From NCBI GenBank assembly GCA_949152475.1, contig OX424567.1:21105402-21169401 (forward strand): a stretch of 64,000 nucleotides of DNA, written 5' to 3'. A program made the position numbers and the translations under genes. The notes beneath the pieces were generated by a model. The model was given only the letters and a program-made list of their open reading frames with translations. It was not told where the DNA came from and did not search any database. Shown piece after piece: positions 1 to 12,564 of the stretch. This DNA comes from Terebella lapidaria (lineage: Eukaryota > Annelida > Polychaeta > Terebellida > Terebellidae). Each line of letters starts with the position of its first letter. Position 1 is the first letter of the stretch.

Positions 1-1279
1 GCTTCGATTTTGAAAAATCCCAGACAGAAACACAATGCTGTGCTTACTTGTGTTCCTTTGGTAGTAGGCCCTATTTCGTCTCCAATCACGTTTGATGTGG
101 CAGAGCATTGTGCTCCCTGTTGTTTTCTTTTATTCCTTCGAATCGCGTTTTGTCGTATTTGTCCAGCTTTAATAGTTACAATAGTTACATATTGCACATC
201 CTAACTGAAAAATTTATGCAGTGTTTGGTATGGACCCTCATTCACTGCCAGAGGCTACTGCAGTCGAAAATAATTCGGTGAAATAGAATATGGTATCTCT
301 AATGAAAGTGACATATACACTTAATGTGTGCTATATTAGTCATACCCTGTTGAAATTCATAATTTATATTTAAATACAAACCTATGTAGCAACGCTAAAC
401 ATTTCAAATGTTTAGCGTATCTGTACAGTATATAAAAGAGTGACAAGTGCTCGTATTTTGTAGAGCCTCTCCAGAAAAAAAATGAAGTGAAAAATATCCC
501 GATAGAACGTCATATAATTGCTAGATAAGGACACCCCTAAGAAGTTGTGTTTATTTATCGGCATCTTGACGTGAAAAATCGGATCTTCATTCTTATTGGA
601 AACACATATTTGCACTTCAAAAGCTGAAGAGGTCGATGTTTCCTATCACGAGCCTACTCGAATATGCCATCAAACTTCGCTAGAGGCTCATTCACTGATC
701 GTAGATGGTCATTGTGAACGACCAAAGGGTTTCATTCACTACATGGATTGGGGGGAAAAGCGGGCTATGGGATTAGATTCGAGTTGTTGATTTGGAGTTA
801 TTTATCCGCGGATGAAAAGCATGTTTTTATGTTAGGAAGGCTGGCAACTCCCAAAGGGATAGAGGAGAGTTGGAAAAGTCACTTACGAAAAATCACTGCA
901 GATCTGCATGGTTTAAATGGGTGGATCACACGTATCAAAATGTAGACTCTTTCCATATCATAACACTTCACAGAATTTGTTCGCTGTGAGAGGAATGTTT
1001 TGCATTGTGGGATGTTTTGCATTGCATTGTTTTCTGCATGTTATAATAAAGTAAACCTGTAATATAGACCACCTGTCACGGGGACCATCCTCAGTTTTGA
1101 GGCCACCTTCTGAAATCCAAAAGATCTCGAATTCCACCTTTGACTTAGTTATATTTTTTGGTGCTCTTTTCCTTTACTGCATACAATTATGTCCTTCTGA
1201 AATATGTTTCAGCAACATATACAAGTTTCCTTACGAGTAAAACTCCATCATCAATTACGTGATTACAATGTTTCTACAG
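1..1279. other. No gene recognised; possible intron of the C1q gene
   Basis: A/T-rich sequence with only short open frames that match nothing I know. It directly precedes the splice acceptor of the C1q exon at 1280, so it may be intron of that gene, with the N-terminal part lying before the window. Confidence 0.4.
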
Positions 1280-1804
1280 GCGGCAGTGATGATCTTGAAG
1301 AACGGCGGAATGGTTGCGACAGTTTGGGCAGAGAGTATACCGTACTGGGCCACTGCGTCCAACATCGCCGTGCTGTCTTTGGAGAAAGGCGACCAGGTTG
1401 GTAACTCCCCAAACTGTATTCCTACTGAAAATACATGTACACACACAATTGATCACTCCGGCCTGAAAAGTGACCAGTAATTGAATTTTTTTACTTTTTA
1501 ATTATTTTGGGGGCATATCTTCAACGTTTTGTGTGTTATGCACCGAAAATATATAGTTTGGTGTCAGGTCCGCCCTTACTACTAGGGAATTTTTTTCTTC
1601 TGAAAAATCAACTCCATATTCCGGGGTCCCACCTCGAATTTTGAGATAGAAATTCTCCAGCCCATTTCTGTGATACAATGTAATGATTCTAGATCATTTC
1701 GTATTATCGAATTTCAGGTTTGGTTATTGCTGCTGAACAGAGCCTCATATCTCCATGGTTACATGTACTCAACGTTCTCTGGGTTCATGATCTTCGAAAA
1801 CTGA
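1280..1804 (+). CDS. C1q-domain protein, last two coding exons
   Basis: Two exons, 1280-1396 and 1718-1804, encode the C-terminal half of a C1q (TNF-like) globular domain. The first follows an acceptor ending in CTACAG and gives 39 codons, including the typical block ASNIAVLSLEKGDQ. It ends at a GTTGGT donor. The second follows ATTTCAG and encodes VWLLLLNRA and then YSTFSGFMIF, the hallmark end of the C1q fold, before a TGA stop. Both exons begin in phase 0, so they join cleanly. C1q-domain proteins are usually secreted trimers that act as pattern-recognition or signalling molecules. The N-terminal half of the domain and any collagen stalk are not in the window. Family assignment is firm; which member it is cannot be told. 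Confidence 0.82.
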
Positions 1805-4800
1805 ACTCCAGCCAAAATGCGTTTTTTGTTGTTGTTGAAGGGAAAGACACTAAAATTATTCCTAGTTGAACGTTGTAAATGTTTAAGTGTTTGTTGTATT
1901 GTACATATTTAGCCTATACATATGATATCGAGATGTACATGTAATATATAGGCAGGAAGTATGGAGCGGTAAATTGTGCTGTTGTAAATATTATGTGTTG
2001 AAAGTGTTTGTGCATTTAGCTGCTACATATAATTATGGTAGATTTATTTAATTTTCACATACAGTGGTGTTATCAATATTATCACTAAAAATGTACCTAC
2101 GTATTTGAATATGCACAATATGAACTGTTTTTACAAATGTACTGTGGTTTTCCATTCTAAACAAGTTTATTCTTATGAACTGGCGACAATTCACGTCTGT
2201 GTGTGATGCGATTTACTCAATAGTGCGCAGAATATTATCGATATACAACATCATAACGTTTGCCGACTAACGCAAAATGAAAATGCATTGGAGACCCGTC
2301 ACTGTATAATGAGATATGTGATATATATATATACACCAAGGCTTGTGTTCTGATAGGGTTGCTAGATCGACTTCTGCAATAAACCAAGTGACATATTTTT
2401 TTGCTCATATCGTTTGTACATGAACGATATTGTGCATAACTTATGACAATTGTTGTATATAATCGGTATACACATAGATCAGCTTCGCTTGATTGTGAGT
2501 TTATTCAATGTTTTCACCGTGCACAAAGAAGGCGTTACGTGTTTCATTATAACTGACATAATGTAATGTAGGCTACCTCTGTGCATTTGTAAACAAGCAC
2601 AATCATTTAATTATTATGTTGGTATATTACATCGTACAAGGTGAATTCAGAACATGCATTTGGCGACAATTCACTCCTGTATAATGTGATGCAATTTATC
2701 ATTAAGACATCCATTTAAATTCAGTTAAGGAGATCATCTTGTATTTCAGCATTACGTTAGAAAATGAACTGCATGTGTGTGTTCAGTATACATATATAAT
2801 ATAAGTTTACCATATTTAGTAAAATTCAGTAACACAAAAATCAGACCAAATTCTTCAATATTGCGATTAAAGTTCAATTATGAACCAAGATACGAGTATA
2901 TTTTGATTTTTGAAAACAAATATATCCCCAATTGACCCTAATATGACCTCGTGGCAAAATTAGAGGAGAATTCCGATTCTGGTAATAGTGTCACAGATCA
3001 CAAAGCATGTACTTTATCATTTTATGTCATAGAAATGCTGGCTCTGGTCCTATGAAATAAAATCAGTAACAAGTTTTATATACGCGTTATTTGTATCAGA
3101 CTTGTGGGCCATATATTTTTGCATGGTAATGTTCAGACTAGATTTTTATGTTTCGGTGAATTAATCGTATTTTCGGCTGGTCCAAAATTTTCCATAACTA
3201 TTTTTGGAACTGATAACCGATACTGTAAACCTATAGAACATTGAAGCAAACAAAGCCAGTCAAAATGGCATGCAATTATATAAAAAGAAAACTTTTTTGC
3301 TTCTCCATATTACGGAAAGCACCATACCAAATTTATCACCACACAAAAATTTCCAATCGGGCCGACTCGTCGCCAACATGGCTTATCATAACGTCACACA
3401 GTATGCAAGAAAAGTGAATTTCGCGGTGAACGTTATGACGAAATGTTCAACTGAATGACTGTTCATGGCTTTACGAATCATTTTAAAAATTCCAAGGCCA
3501 AAATTTTTTTCAAAGGGTGAAAAAAAAAAAATTCCCTAGAAATGGCCTAAATGGATTGTGGTGCGATTTGGGGGGGGGGGGGGGGGGCAATTTCACCGAC
3601 TCAAAATGGCCGCCACGCCCATACCGACGATTTATGAACAATCAAACTTATACACATTACAGAGGTATATGAGGAGAATCTTTCGAAACAAAAATCTCAA
3701 AACTGTCTGAACAGTTTTTGAGAAATTGGCCGTCAAAGTCCAAAATTGGCTATTTTTTCATCGGAAATGGCTGTCATTTTTTTTAAACATTATAAAAAAC
3801 CTTTCCTGGGAATATTTTAGGAATTTTGTGAAAAATTTCAGAAAGATTCGACCGCAAAATGTCGCGAGTAGTGTATTCGCTCTACAGTGAACCCACTTGA
3901 TGGGGTTCAAAACCAAGTAATATTTTATGCCATATTTTATTTCAACTACAGTGATCACCGATCGTGCAATAATGGGTGTAAAGTAATGCTTCATAATTTG
4001 ACCCAGGAGAGCTCTGGAATGCTGTATTAAGCACGCGGAAATCCTCCACGGACGGAGAAGCCACCGAAGGAGGCTAAAAACACTGAACATAAGGCACATT
4101 GGGTGGCTTCTGAGCAAAAAGCCGCTCCAGTCGCCGCATGAAGTGGCCTGCATTTCGGCGTGAAACTCTCCCTGCAACAGGAAAAAGGACCAAACTTCCG
4201 TAATCACACTCAGCGAAGTTCGGAAGGGGGCGGAAGACGGTGAGAGCCCAGAGGCACCGCCCTCGAAATCCTCTGCAACCTGCGGAGTAAAATATACATT
4301 AGAATCGAACGATACTGACTTCTTGACGCAATGTGAATATAAGCAGTAACGTACGTGAGTCTTGAACGCCATTACTGCAGGTGGTCGGTTAATAACCCCA
4401 AGAGACAGTGGATACCAAGACACAGGCCCTAAATCCGTATCAACGCCCCAAGAAAGAGCCGAGGAGTCCATAACACCGGCCGCTGGTTACTGGGAACAAA
4501 GCCCCAGTTCCAAGCCCCAGGTAACAGTCAACGGGAACCGGCCCATGGCTCCCGGTAAATGGATCCCGGGCACCGATTCAATGGAATGGAAGCCGTAAGC
4601 CCAACAGACGCAGCCATAGGCGCCTGGCTTTCAGGGCCAAACCCGAGCAGACTGAATGGCCCACAGGGTTCTCGGGATCTGTGGCACTGACAGGCCGCAG
4701 TTCACTGATTGAAATGTTATTGGTCTTGAACTCTCGAGTAGGGGACATGAGAGCCGCCTCCAACCGGAGCTCAATGTTGAATAACCGGGGTCTATGGGCA

Positions 4801-5432
4801 TGTTACTGCCCCTCACCCAGGTATCCAATAGTGGAACTCGGTCAGAGTTAACCGACGCCATTGTTTACAGCCTGCACACTTCATAATGGAGGGAGCTAAC
4901 TATCCATTGAGGAATTTATTAATTTCTCATTAAAACTGAACTGAAACTACTCTAAACTACTATAGCTGTACAAAGTGCACTAAACAGTGAAGAGAATCCG
5001 ATGGAGAACGATTGTTATCAACAAACATGAAGGCAAGCTCCAATTTGAAAGCCTAGCAGTGAGATCCTTTGTCTTGCTGCCACAAGTAAAGAGAAAGGTA
5101 ATGGCAGGTTCGGGGGAACAATTTTGTCAAGAAACATTTCTCAGAGACCATTGACTCAGTCTAGTTTCATCAAAAAACTTTTATGAATGACAAGATTCTG
5201 AGAGGTATACATGTAGAACAACCAGTTTGAGAGTTTGCCATTACATAATTTAATGGCATGATTACCCTCTTATTTGAAAGCCAGGTAAGATCACCCAAAA
5301 GTATTTATTATAGAGGTTAGAGTGTGGACATGAATACTGACATATCTCCATAACTGATTGACATATTGACATGCTGTAGAAACTACAATAATCCATGAAA
5401 TTAAATTTATCATCCCATCAAAAATGAGTACC
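1805..5432. other. Gene-free stretch with repeats
   Basis: 3' flank of the C1q gene, then A/T-rich noncoding sequence. It contains an 18-G run at 3570-3587. A more G/C-rich block at about 4010-4860 stays open on the minus strand for 237 codons (3758-4471) but resembles no known protein. It looks like degenerate repeat DNA. Confidence 0.4.
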
Positions 5433-5952
5433 CTACGGAGCCCCTGAAGTGACATACCAGATATATTTATTAATCCGTGCGCACGAATTAGTAAACTGTA
5501 TGCACGAATGACTAAACCGTGCGCACAAATTAGTAAACCGTCGCCACGAATTGGTAAACCGTGCGCACGAATTAGTAAACCGTGGCCACGAATTGGTAAA
5601 CTGTGCCCACGGATTACCTTAACTAATCTGTGGGCATGATTTAACAATCTGTGGGCACCATTTAATACTTCGTGGGCACGATTTAACAATTCGTGCGCAC
5701 GATTTAACAATTCGTGCGTACAAATTATTATTTCATGGCCACGGATTGGTATAACTAATCCGTGGCATGATTTACCAATTCGTGGGCACGAATTAGTATT
5801 TCGTGCCCACGAATTAGTAAATCGTGCCCACAGATTAACTCGGGGCCACGAATTGTTAAATTGTGCGCACGATTTGGTAATTCATGCGCACGGATTGGTA
5901 AACCGTGCGCACGAATTAATATTTTCGGTATGTCACCTCAGGGGCTCCGTAG
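5433..5952. mobile_element. Fold-back (MITE-like) element made of short palindromes
   Basis: A 26-bp inverted repeat, CTACGGAGCCCCTGA followed by RGTGACATACC, bounds the element: left copy 5433-5458, right copy 5927-5952, with one mismatch (A/G). Between them are about 21 units of 20-22 bp. Each is a near-palindromic core of the form CGTG-NN-CACG followed by an A/T-rich spacer such as AATTAGTAAAC. NN is nearly always two G/C bases. Spacer orientation flips part-way through, so the whole can fold back. No clear target duplication is seen. There is no coding capacity; the open frame across 5291-5710 only reads the repeat. Confidence 0.75.
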
Positions 5953-6289
5953 TATCCTGGCTTTAATTGGACTTTAATTATTCAGTGGCCAAAAAGTAAT
6001 TGATGCGTAAATCAGCATATTTCTTTATTGACAACATACATTCAATACATGTACTACATTGTGCCTGGACGGAATCACGCAGAAATTTCAAATGTCATAC
6101 AGTTTTGGTCCCAAATATATAATATATATATATAACCAGTCACAACAGTGTAAACAATGGAACAGTGTAAATAAATAAATAAACAACACTAAATATCCTA
6201 GGCTTGATGGTCCATTAAATAACTAGACGTCAAGGCCTAAAGATGCCTTGGAGGCATTTCGGTGTGATGATTAATTTATAATATATACT

Positions 6290-7440
6290 AGATATCGACG
6301 AAAATGAAAAATGTCGACTCCGCGAAAAAATTTACCATTAAAATTAGACACGTTTGTCTAGGGCGACGAGTCTAGGGCGACGAAAATAACGTCCGTTTCG
6401 CTCTACGACACACCGTTCCCGAGATATCGACGAAAACGAAAAATGCCGGCTCGGCAAAAAAATTTCGGGTCAAGGTCAAAGTTCATCCATAATACCCCTT
6501 AGACATGTTTGTCTAGGGCGATGAGTCCGAAAATAATGTCCGTTTCGCTCTACGACGCACCGTTTCCGAGATATCGACGAAAACGAAAAATGCCGACTCG
6601 GCAAAAAAATTTCGGGTCAAGGTCAAAGTTCATCCATAATACCCCTTAGACATGTTTGTCTAGGGCGACGAGTCCGAAAATAACGTCCGTTTCGCGGGTC
6701 AAGGTCAAAGTTCATCCATAATACCCCTTAGACATGTTTGTCTAGGGCGACGAGTCCGAAAATAACGTCCGTTTCGCTCTACGACACACCGTTTCCGAGA
6801 TATGCAGGATGCCTTAAGGATGACTCAGCAAAAAATTATTTCGACCTCTAGGTCAAAGGTCGTTTGACGTATCGATCCCAAAATCAATAGGGTTCTTCCC
6901 TGTTGATATATAAACCTCCGTGCAAAATTCTGCAACTATTGCCTGAATATTTTTCGTCCGGAGTTATCGTCCGGAAACCAAGTTTCAAGATCAGCCTCGA
7001 TTTCATCCTCAAGGACCTCACGGACCTCGGAGCCGGATCAAAAAAAATAATACACCCTAGAGATGTTTGTCTAGGGCGACGAGTCCGAAAATAACGTCCG
7101 TTTCGCTCTACGATGCACGGCTTCTGAGATATGCAGGAAGCCTCAAGGATGAATCAGCAAAAAATTATTTCGACCTCTAGGTCAAAGGTCGTTTGACGGA
7201 TCGATCCCAAAATCAATAGGGTTCTTCCCTGGTGGCATATGAACCTCCATGCAGAGTTCTGCAACTATTGCGTAAATATTTTTCCAGTTATCGTCCGGAA
7301 ACCAAGTCTCAAAATTAGCCTTGATTTCATCCTCACGGACCTCGGATCCGGCTCAAAAAGAATAGGGTTCTTCCACATATCATTTCTGACTTGTGGTGAA
7401 AATTTGACGAGGATCCGTCAAGGCAATCTAAAGTTATCGT
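6290..7440. repeat. Composite tandem repeat array
   Basis: Imperfect units of about 150 bp share GGTCAAGGTCAAAGTTCATC and GTCTAGGGCGACGAGTC. They recur at about 6300, 6420, 6560, 6690 and, in part, 7060. A second unit of about 330 bp, starting at GAGATATGCAGGA, occurs at about 6798 and 7125 and carries TTATTTCGACCTCTAGGTCA. No coding signal. Confidence 0.7.
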
Positions 7441-9214
7441 CCGGAAACCAAAAGTGGCGGAAGAAGAAGAAAAAGAAAAAAAAAAAAAAAAAATTCTGCT
7501 AAAACCATAAGGCAGAAATGCCTTAATAACTATATACCGGTATAGATGTATATCTTCGCTACTCAGTAAAGAATCTTTGATCACAGAAAGAAATATATAT
7601 TTCATACTCTACTAAATATTTCATTCTGTTCAATAATATCACCAGTAACATACATTTAGGTTCTGGATCGATTTCGTACTATCAAATTTTCCTAAATTTT
7701 CCATCATTACTAGGAAAGTGAAGTATCTACTGCTTCTATGTGTATAATAACATGACATGTACTCCTACCATGAAAACTGATCATACAATATAGCAATATT
7801 TACCAATTATAAACTGATCATACAATATAGCAATATTTACCAATAAGCAGTATTTTAAGGTGAATTATCTTTTGCATAGCTGTGCTTTGTTCAGTGTATA
7901 CAATAAAGAAACATAAACAGAAATAAACCTATGGAAAGCCGGTACGACATGCGAGAAGTGAACTATAAACTATGACTTATTCCATAGTAAACCATAGTTT
8001 AATATGAAAAAAATGTGTATACCAATATTCAAGCTGCATTGCGTTGCACACAAGTCGCAAAGTTAACTGGCGTGCCGCAGTTTATAACTCGCATGTAGCA
8101 GTTTATAGGCTAACTCACAGGTCACATGTCCATGTAAGAAATATTTCTCGCTTCTCGCATGTCACATGTCGCTTCTCGCACTGGCTTTCCATATGAACCA
8201 CTAACAACATACATTACAGATATGATAGCATTGATGAACCAGGTCAAATGTCATGACAATGTATAATGCTTGTGTAAAGTAGCTACCCGGTATTACATAT
8301 CTTATTTTAAAATATAGAATTGCAAATTATAAATACAAAATCACCACCAGACACGCACATATACCATAATTTAGAAAATATTGAATACTGAACTGTATAT
8401 TCCTTGTTCGATCGTGCAACATTCCCATTATTATTTAATCATTTAATGACATTTCGGAAATATTTATTATACTAGTATTTAGAGAAGATTATTCAATTCG
8501 ATGTGAAATAAGCACTTTAACTTACAAGACAAGCTTTACTTAGGGAGCCACCGCAAAGGGCTAAAATTTGAAATTTCCTTTAACCCCTAGGATAAGGTCG
8601 CTCACTAGAGCTCAATTTTATAAACTATAAAGTTTCTACTTCTATGTACTAAATAAATGATAATCCCTGATATCTTATATTCATTCATTTCAATAACTTC
8701 ACCACATGTACATGGGCAGAAAAAGAGTGGAACACCTTCGTAATATAGTTGCAATTTCAAGCAAAGCTTAATGTTTATCACTAGCAAAAAAACATAGTTG
8801 AGAAACTGCCAGAGTATACAATGAACAATGATTGTATATTACATGAAAACATTACTCCTCTGTTGCCTTCGTGGACACCGAAACCCACATCACAGTTTAG
8901 AAAAAGCCGGAGATTACAGATATCTTTGTCTTGAAGAGTCTTTAAGAGTTTCAGTTAGTCGTCAAGTGACTCGTATCTGGAACAGAAGAAAGACATTCGC
9001 ATCTTCAGACACACACGATAATATCCGACTTCTGTAGATTACGATACATTAGTGTGAAATAAGAACACTGCAAATTTCTAATTTTAGTGGTATCACTCCA
9101 TGCATATTAGGGCCAATAAATTGAAATTACCAAAATTTTCATACTTCATTGAATTTCCCATAATGCACAATACCACAAAACAAACAGGACTGTTGCTACT
9201 GTACATGAATATCC
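7441..9214. other. No gene recognised; likely 3' flank of LZTFL1
   Basis: An A-rich simple repeat (about 7458-7495) is followed by A/T-rich DNA without recognisable coding. The right part probably holds the LZTFL1 3' UTR, since the stop codon is at 9215 on the minus strand. I did not fix a poly(A) site. Confidence 0.35.
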
Positions 9215-11577
9215 CTACTTTGATAGCCGTCGACGTAGGTCTTTTATCTGTTCGTTCTTCTTTTGCAACATCTGCTTCAAATTTCTGAAGGGCGCTGTCT
9301 GACTGACTTTCTTCTCCAGTTCCTAACAGTGAAACAAGTTGCAGATAAAAACATTAAATTAATATTTTCGCAAAATGATTTTACTTCTTTCCTCATTAAG
9401 TATGTGTAAGTTTCCCGACCTTTTCCGCCATTTCCAGCATCTCTCTGATCTTGAGGAGTTCGTGTTTTGTCCCCGAGAGTTCCTGTTCCATGTGCTTAGA
9501 GGCAGCGCGACCCGACATCTCGTTCTGTCGGGAAAGTCGGAAAAAACGTCTACATGTATATCATTATACAGTAAAACCTCTGCTAAAGACCAACTTTCAC
9601 AAAAGACCACCATCAGGTTCAAGAACATCTACAAAGACCGGAAGGATCAACTTATAATGACCAACTGAGACTGTAAATTGTTGTATGTATATCTATGTAG
9701 ATGCACCGAATGTGGAAAGCAGGAGACCAGTCGAGGTCATTTTATCGTAGAACAGTTACAGACCTGGTCCATGGTGGCTTTAAGACCTGACATCTGTTGC
9801 CTGAGTTCATCCACATCACCAGTAGCACCTACGGGCTGAAGGAAGCAAAAAAAATACATATTCTTTTTCTTTTTACAGATTTCCATGCGTTTATTCAATA
9901 TGTTTGTTAGTAGGTTGCAAACCTTTCTTCCTCGTTCATTCTCCAAGTCTGCTGCAGCACGCTCTAACTGCATCTGGGCTTGCTTCCGCTCCTTCTGGGC
10001 TGATAGCGCCTATATCAAGTGATAATATACGTTTATATCTGACATGAAAACTAATTGTAAAATTTGATTCTGTGCAAAGTGAAAAGACATTTTTTCTTCA
10101 AATCAATCGATGACCTATAAATCAATAAATTTCTTGCAAAAGAAAGAACGAAACACATGTAGGTATCAGAAAATTTTGACTCAAAAGAAATCTTAGGAAT
10201 ACGTTTGCTGATATGGCCAATGTATTGAGAGAGCCCATGTATGTTGCATGTCTCTCTCTCTCTAAGCACCAGTGACTACATCAGTCTGTACAGTACCTGT
10301 GACTCTAGGTGCTTCATTCGTCCTTGCAACATCTCATTCTCGTCTTTGAGTCGCTCGATCTCCTGCAAGACATGAGAACCATAATGTACTTGAAGACTTC
10401 ATCCATCTCGAGTTGATCTCAAGGGGATTCAACCAATCTATTCTCACATGTACAATGATTGACACATTCACTCATTTACTTTGATGCCACAAGACCTTGG
10501 AACTAGAGTTTAACAATTCGCTTGCAGATTACAACTGGAAAACAATCACTGAAAAACTGACAAACAAATACATTTCAATTGCCCCATATCCATATATGCA
10601 AGCAACCATAGAAACCAGAGGACCTGCATATTATATACATGATATGTCTCCCATTTCATACCATATTTAGCAATGCAGTTCCACCTCCTTCATTCAGAGG
10701 CTGGAGTTTACTAAACGATGTTGAGCTGTCCTTCTTCGCCCCAGCGAACTCCTGCTCTTCAAAATCTTTGATCTTTTCTAAGAGTTCTCTGCGTTCGAAA
10801 CAAAATGAAAACAGAAAGTTAGACCAAAATAATTGTAGCTTGTCAACATCTTTCTTCCGACTCGAACAAATTGTCAAAAAGAAACTTGGTCAAAATTCTT
10901 CGGTAATACATGTATTGTACTTGTACATATACCCAGTATTGTGAACGATTCAACATAATGCAAGTCATTCAGGAAATGCTCTGTATCACCTATTTTCTAG
11001 TTCTGAGATGTCAGCTTGAAGTTTGAGGTGCCATTTTTCCGCTTGTTGAAAGAGTTGCCGCAGTAGAAGGATGTTCGTGTGAGAAGTGTTAATGAGTTCT
11101 GACTCCACCTCACTGCGTACAACCGCCAACAATCCATCCAACATCTCGGTAACCTCGTCTATGGTGAATGTGTCCTCTATCAACCTGTGAAATCATTTCA
11201 TAATTTTTTAATTGGTGCGGATTACTTAAATGTAAAAATATCACAGATATGCATGCCAGTGATTGATCACAAATAAATTCATATGATAATATTCCAGCAG
11301 GCATTTCTTCTTACAATAAAATTACGACATTCATAATTGTGATTCAACAGCACATAAAAATGAAAAAGCGATATTGTCCGACACACTTTGGTAATTTCAA
11401 TGACAGCAAATCATGACACAGAAAAAGCAGATACTAGTACATTTGTATATCGTACCTGCTATCCTTCAGCTCTCGAAAGCACAAGTCGACAGCTTTGAGT
11501 CGCTGGCCTCGCTGGTAGCGCGCGAACCGCATGTAGTTAACAACTGTTCCCTGGTGGTGTTCATTGAGACCCAACGC
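9215..11577 (-). CDS. LZTFL1: Leucine zipper transcription factor-like 1 (BBSome regulator)
   Basis: Eight exons in transcript order: 11456-11577, 10990-11184, 10662-10788, 10297-10362, 9923-10009, 9764-9835, 9420-9524, 9215-9322. All junctions are GT-AG, phases match throughout, and together they give 293 codons plus a TAG stop (human protein 299 residues). Recognisable blocks are LGLNEHHQ and NYMRFAR at the start; DTFTIDEVTEMLDGL; SEVESELINTSHTN; LLRQLFQQAEKWHLKLQ; PLNEGGGTALLN; and a C-terminal coiled coil ending in KKNEQIKDLRRRLSK. In vertebrates LZTFL1 is a cytoplasmic coiled-coil protein that binds the BBSome and restrains its entry into cilia. The first exon here starts at a splice acceptor (CTGTAACAC on the plus strand), so a short upstream exon carrying the initiator Met is missing from my model. 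Confidence 0.93.
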
Positions 11578-12564
11578 CTGTAACACATAATACAGTATAC
11601 TGTGGTCACTGTACGATAAAATTCCCTCCAAAATAAGAATTCCCTGTCTTAAGCTGTCTATAACAACTTATTATGTATCCCTCAAAATTCAGTTCAGTAT
11701 GAAAATGAACCAGTGAAATAAGGCTTTCGTTAAGATAAGACCTGATTTTCTCGGCAAAGAATTAGTCTTATCTGACTGCAAATCTTACGTTCATATTGAA
11801 TCGATATGTGCTAGGGCCTGCACGAGTACTCGTGTACCCGATATCGGGTTCGTTACGAGACAAAAACTGGTTTCAGAATGGAGAAACCGATACTCGTTAT
11901 ACTGCATATAAGCACCATTTTTACAAAAAAAACTGTAGATCACTTTCCTTGTTACAAGAAGAGTGTATTTATGTGTTAGATGCTTGGCAAATCGTATTTA
12001 TTGTTGTTTTCATTGCACTAATTGGTGGCTTCCCTAAATCTGCTTCCAAATGCTAAGGAATTCTTCACAGCTTTGGTTCGTGTATAGTCTTTGGGTTGGA
12101 TGTACAATGACGTGGGTTATCTGAGACATAGGCTGTGATGGTAAAACTTGCACATGGTGCGACAGCATGGAGCTGATAGATCACACCCACAATAGCCCAG
12201 AGTGGCACTTTATCCTACACGTGCTCCTAGTCTTTTATAGTAGGCATCATATATGGCTTCCTACTTGATCACCACTAATCAAGTTGATGGCACTTGTAAA
12301 GTGGTAATCTGCTTCAAAGCCGATGGTTTACTTTTTCGTAGTCACACCTTTTTCACCTGCACGACAGCAGCGATGTCGCTGCACGGTAGCTGGAACAGAC
12401 CGCACAGTTTTTGGAATGCACTGCACAATAATTATGCCTCAAATACAATTTGATCAAGATTTTCAATTTTCCCGGCCATGCGCAAGCCATTGGCGCGGCA
12501 CAGCAATGTATATACAGTCAATACAGCGATGTACACAGTAAGTCGGGCTGGCATATGATCAGTC
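11578..12564. other. LZTFL1 upstream/intron 1 region, no coding seen
   Basis: Expected to hold, or lead to, the LZTFL1 start exon, which I could not identify. It contains two adjacent 14-bp palindromes at 11821-11849. These follow CTAGGGCCTGCA, which resembles a hAT transposon end, but no partner end was found. Confidence 0.35.

Noticed and set aside
3758..4471. 237-codon minus-strand open frame
   Set aside because: No family resemblance, and its 5' part overlaps a G/C-rich repeat-like block. It continues into A/T-rich DNA rather than a splice donor.
5291..5710. 139-codon frame with repeated LLIRAHGL-type units
   Set aside because: It is the translation of the palindrome array in the fold-back element, not a gene.
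5475..5920. CRISPR-like regular repeats
   Set aside because: Repeats are 20-22 bp without unique spacers, diverge from each other, and sit in an animal genome inside inverted ends.
9375..9668. Plus-strand 97-codon frame
   Set aside because: Antisense shadow of LZTFL1 exon 9420-9524.
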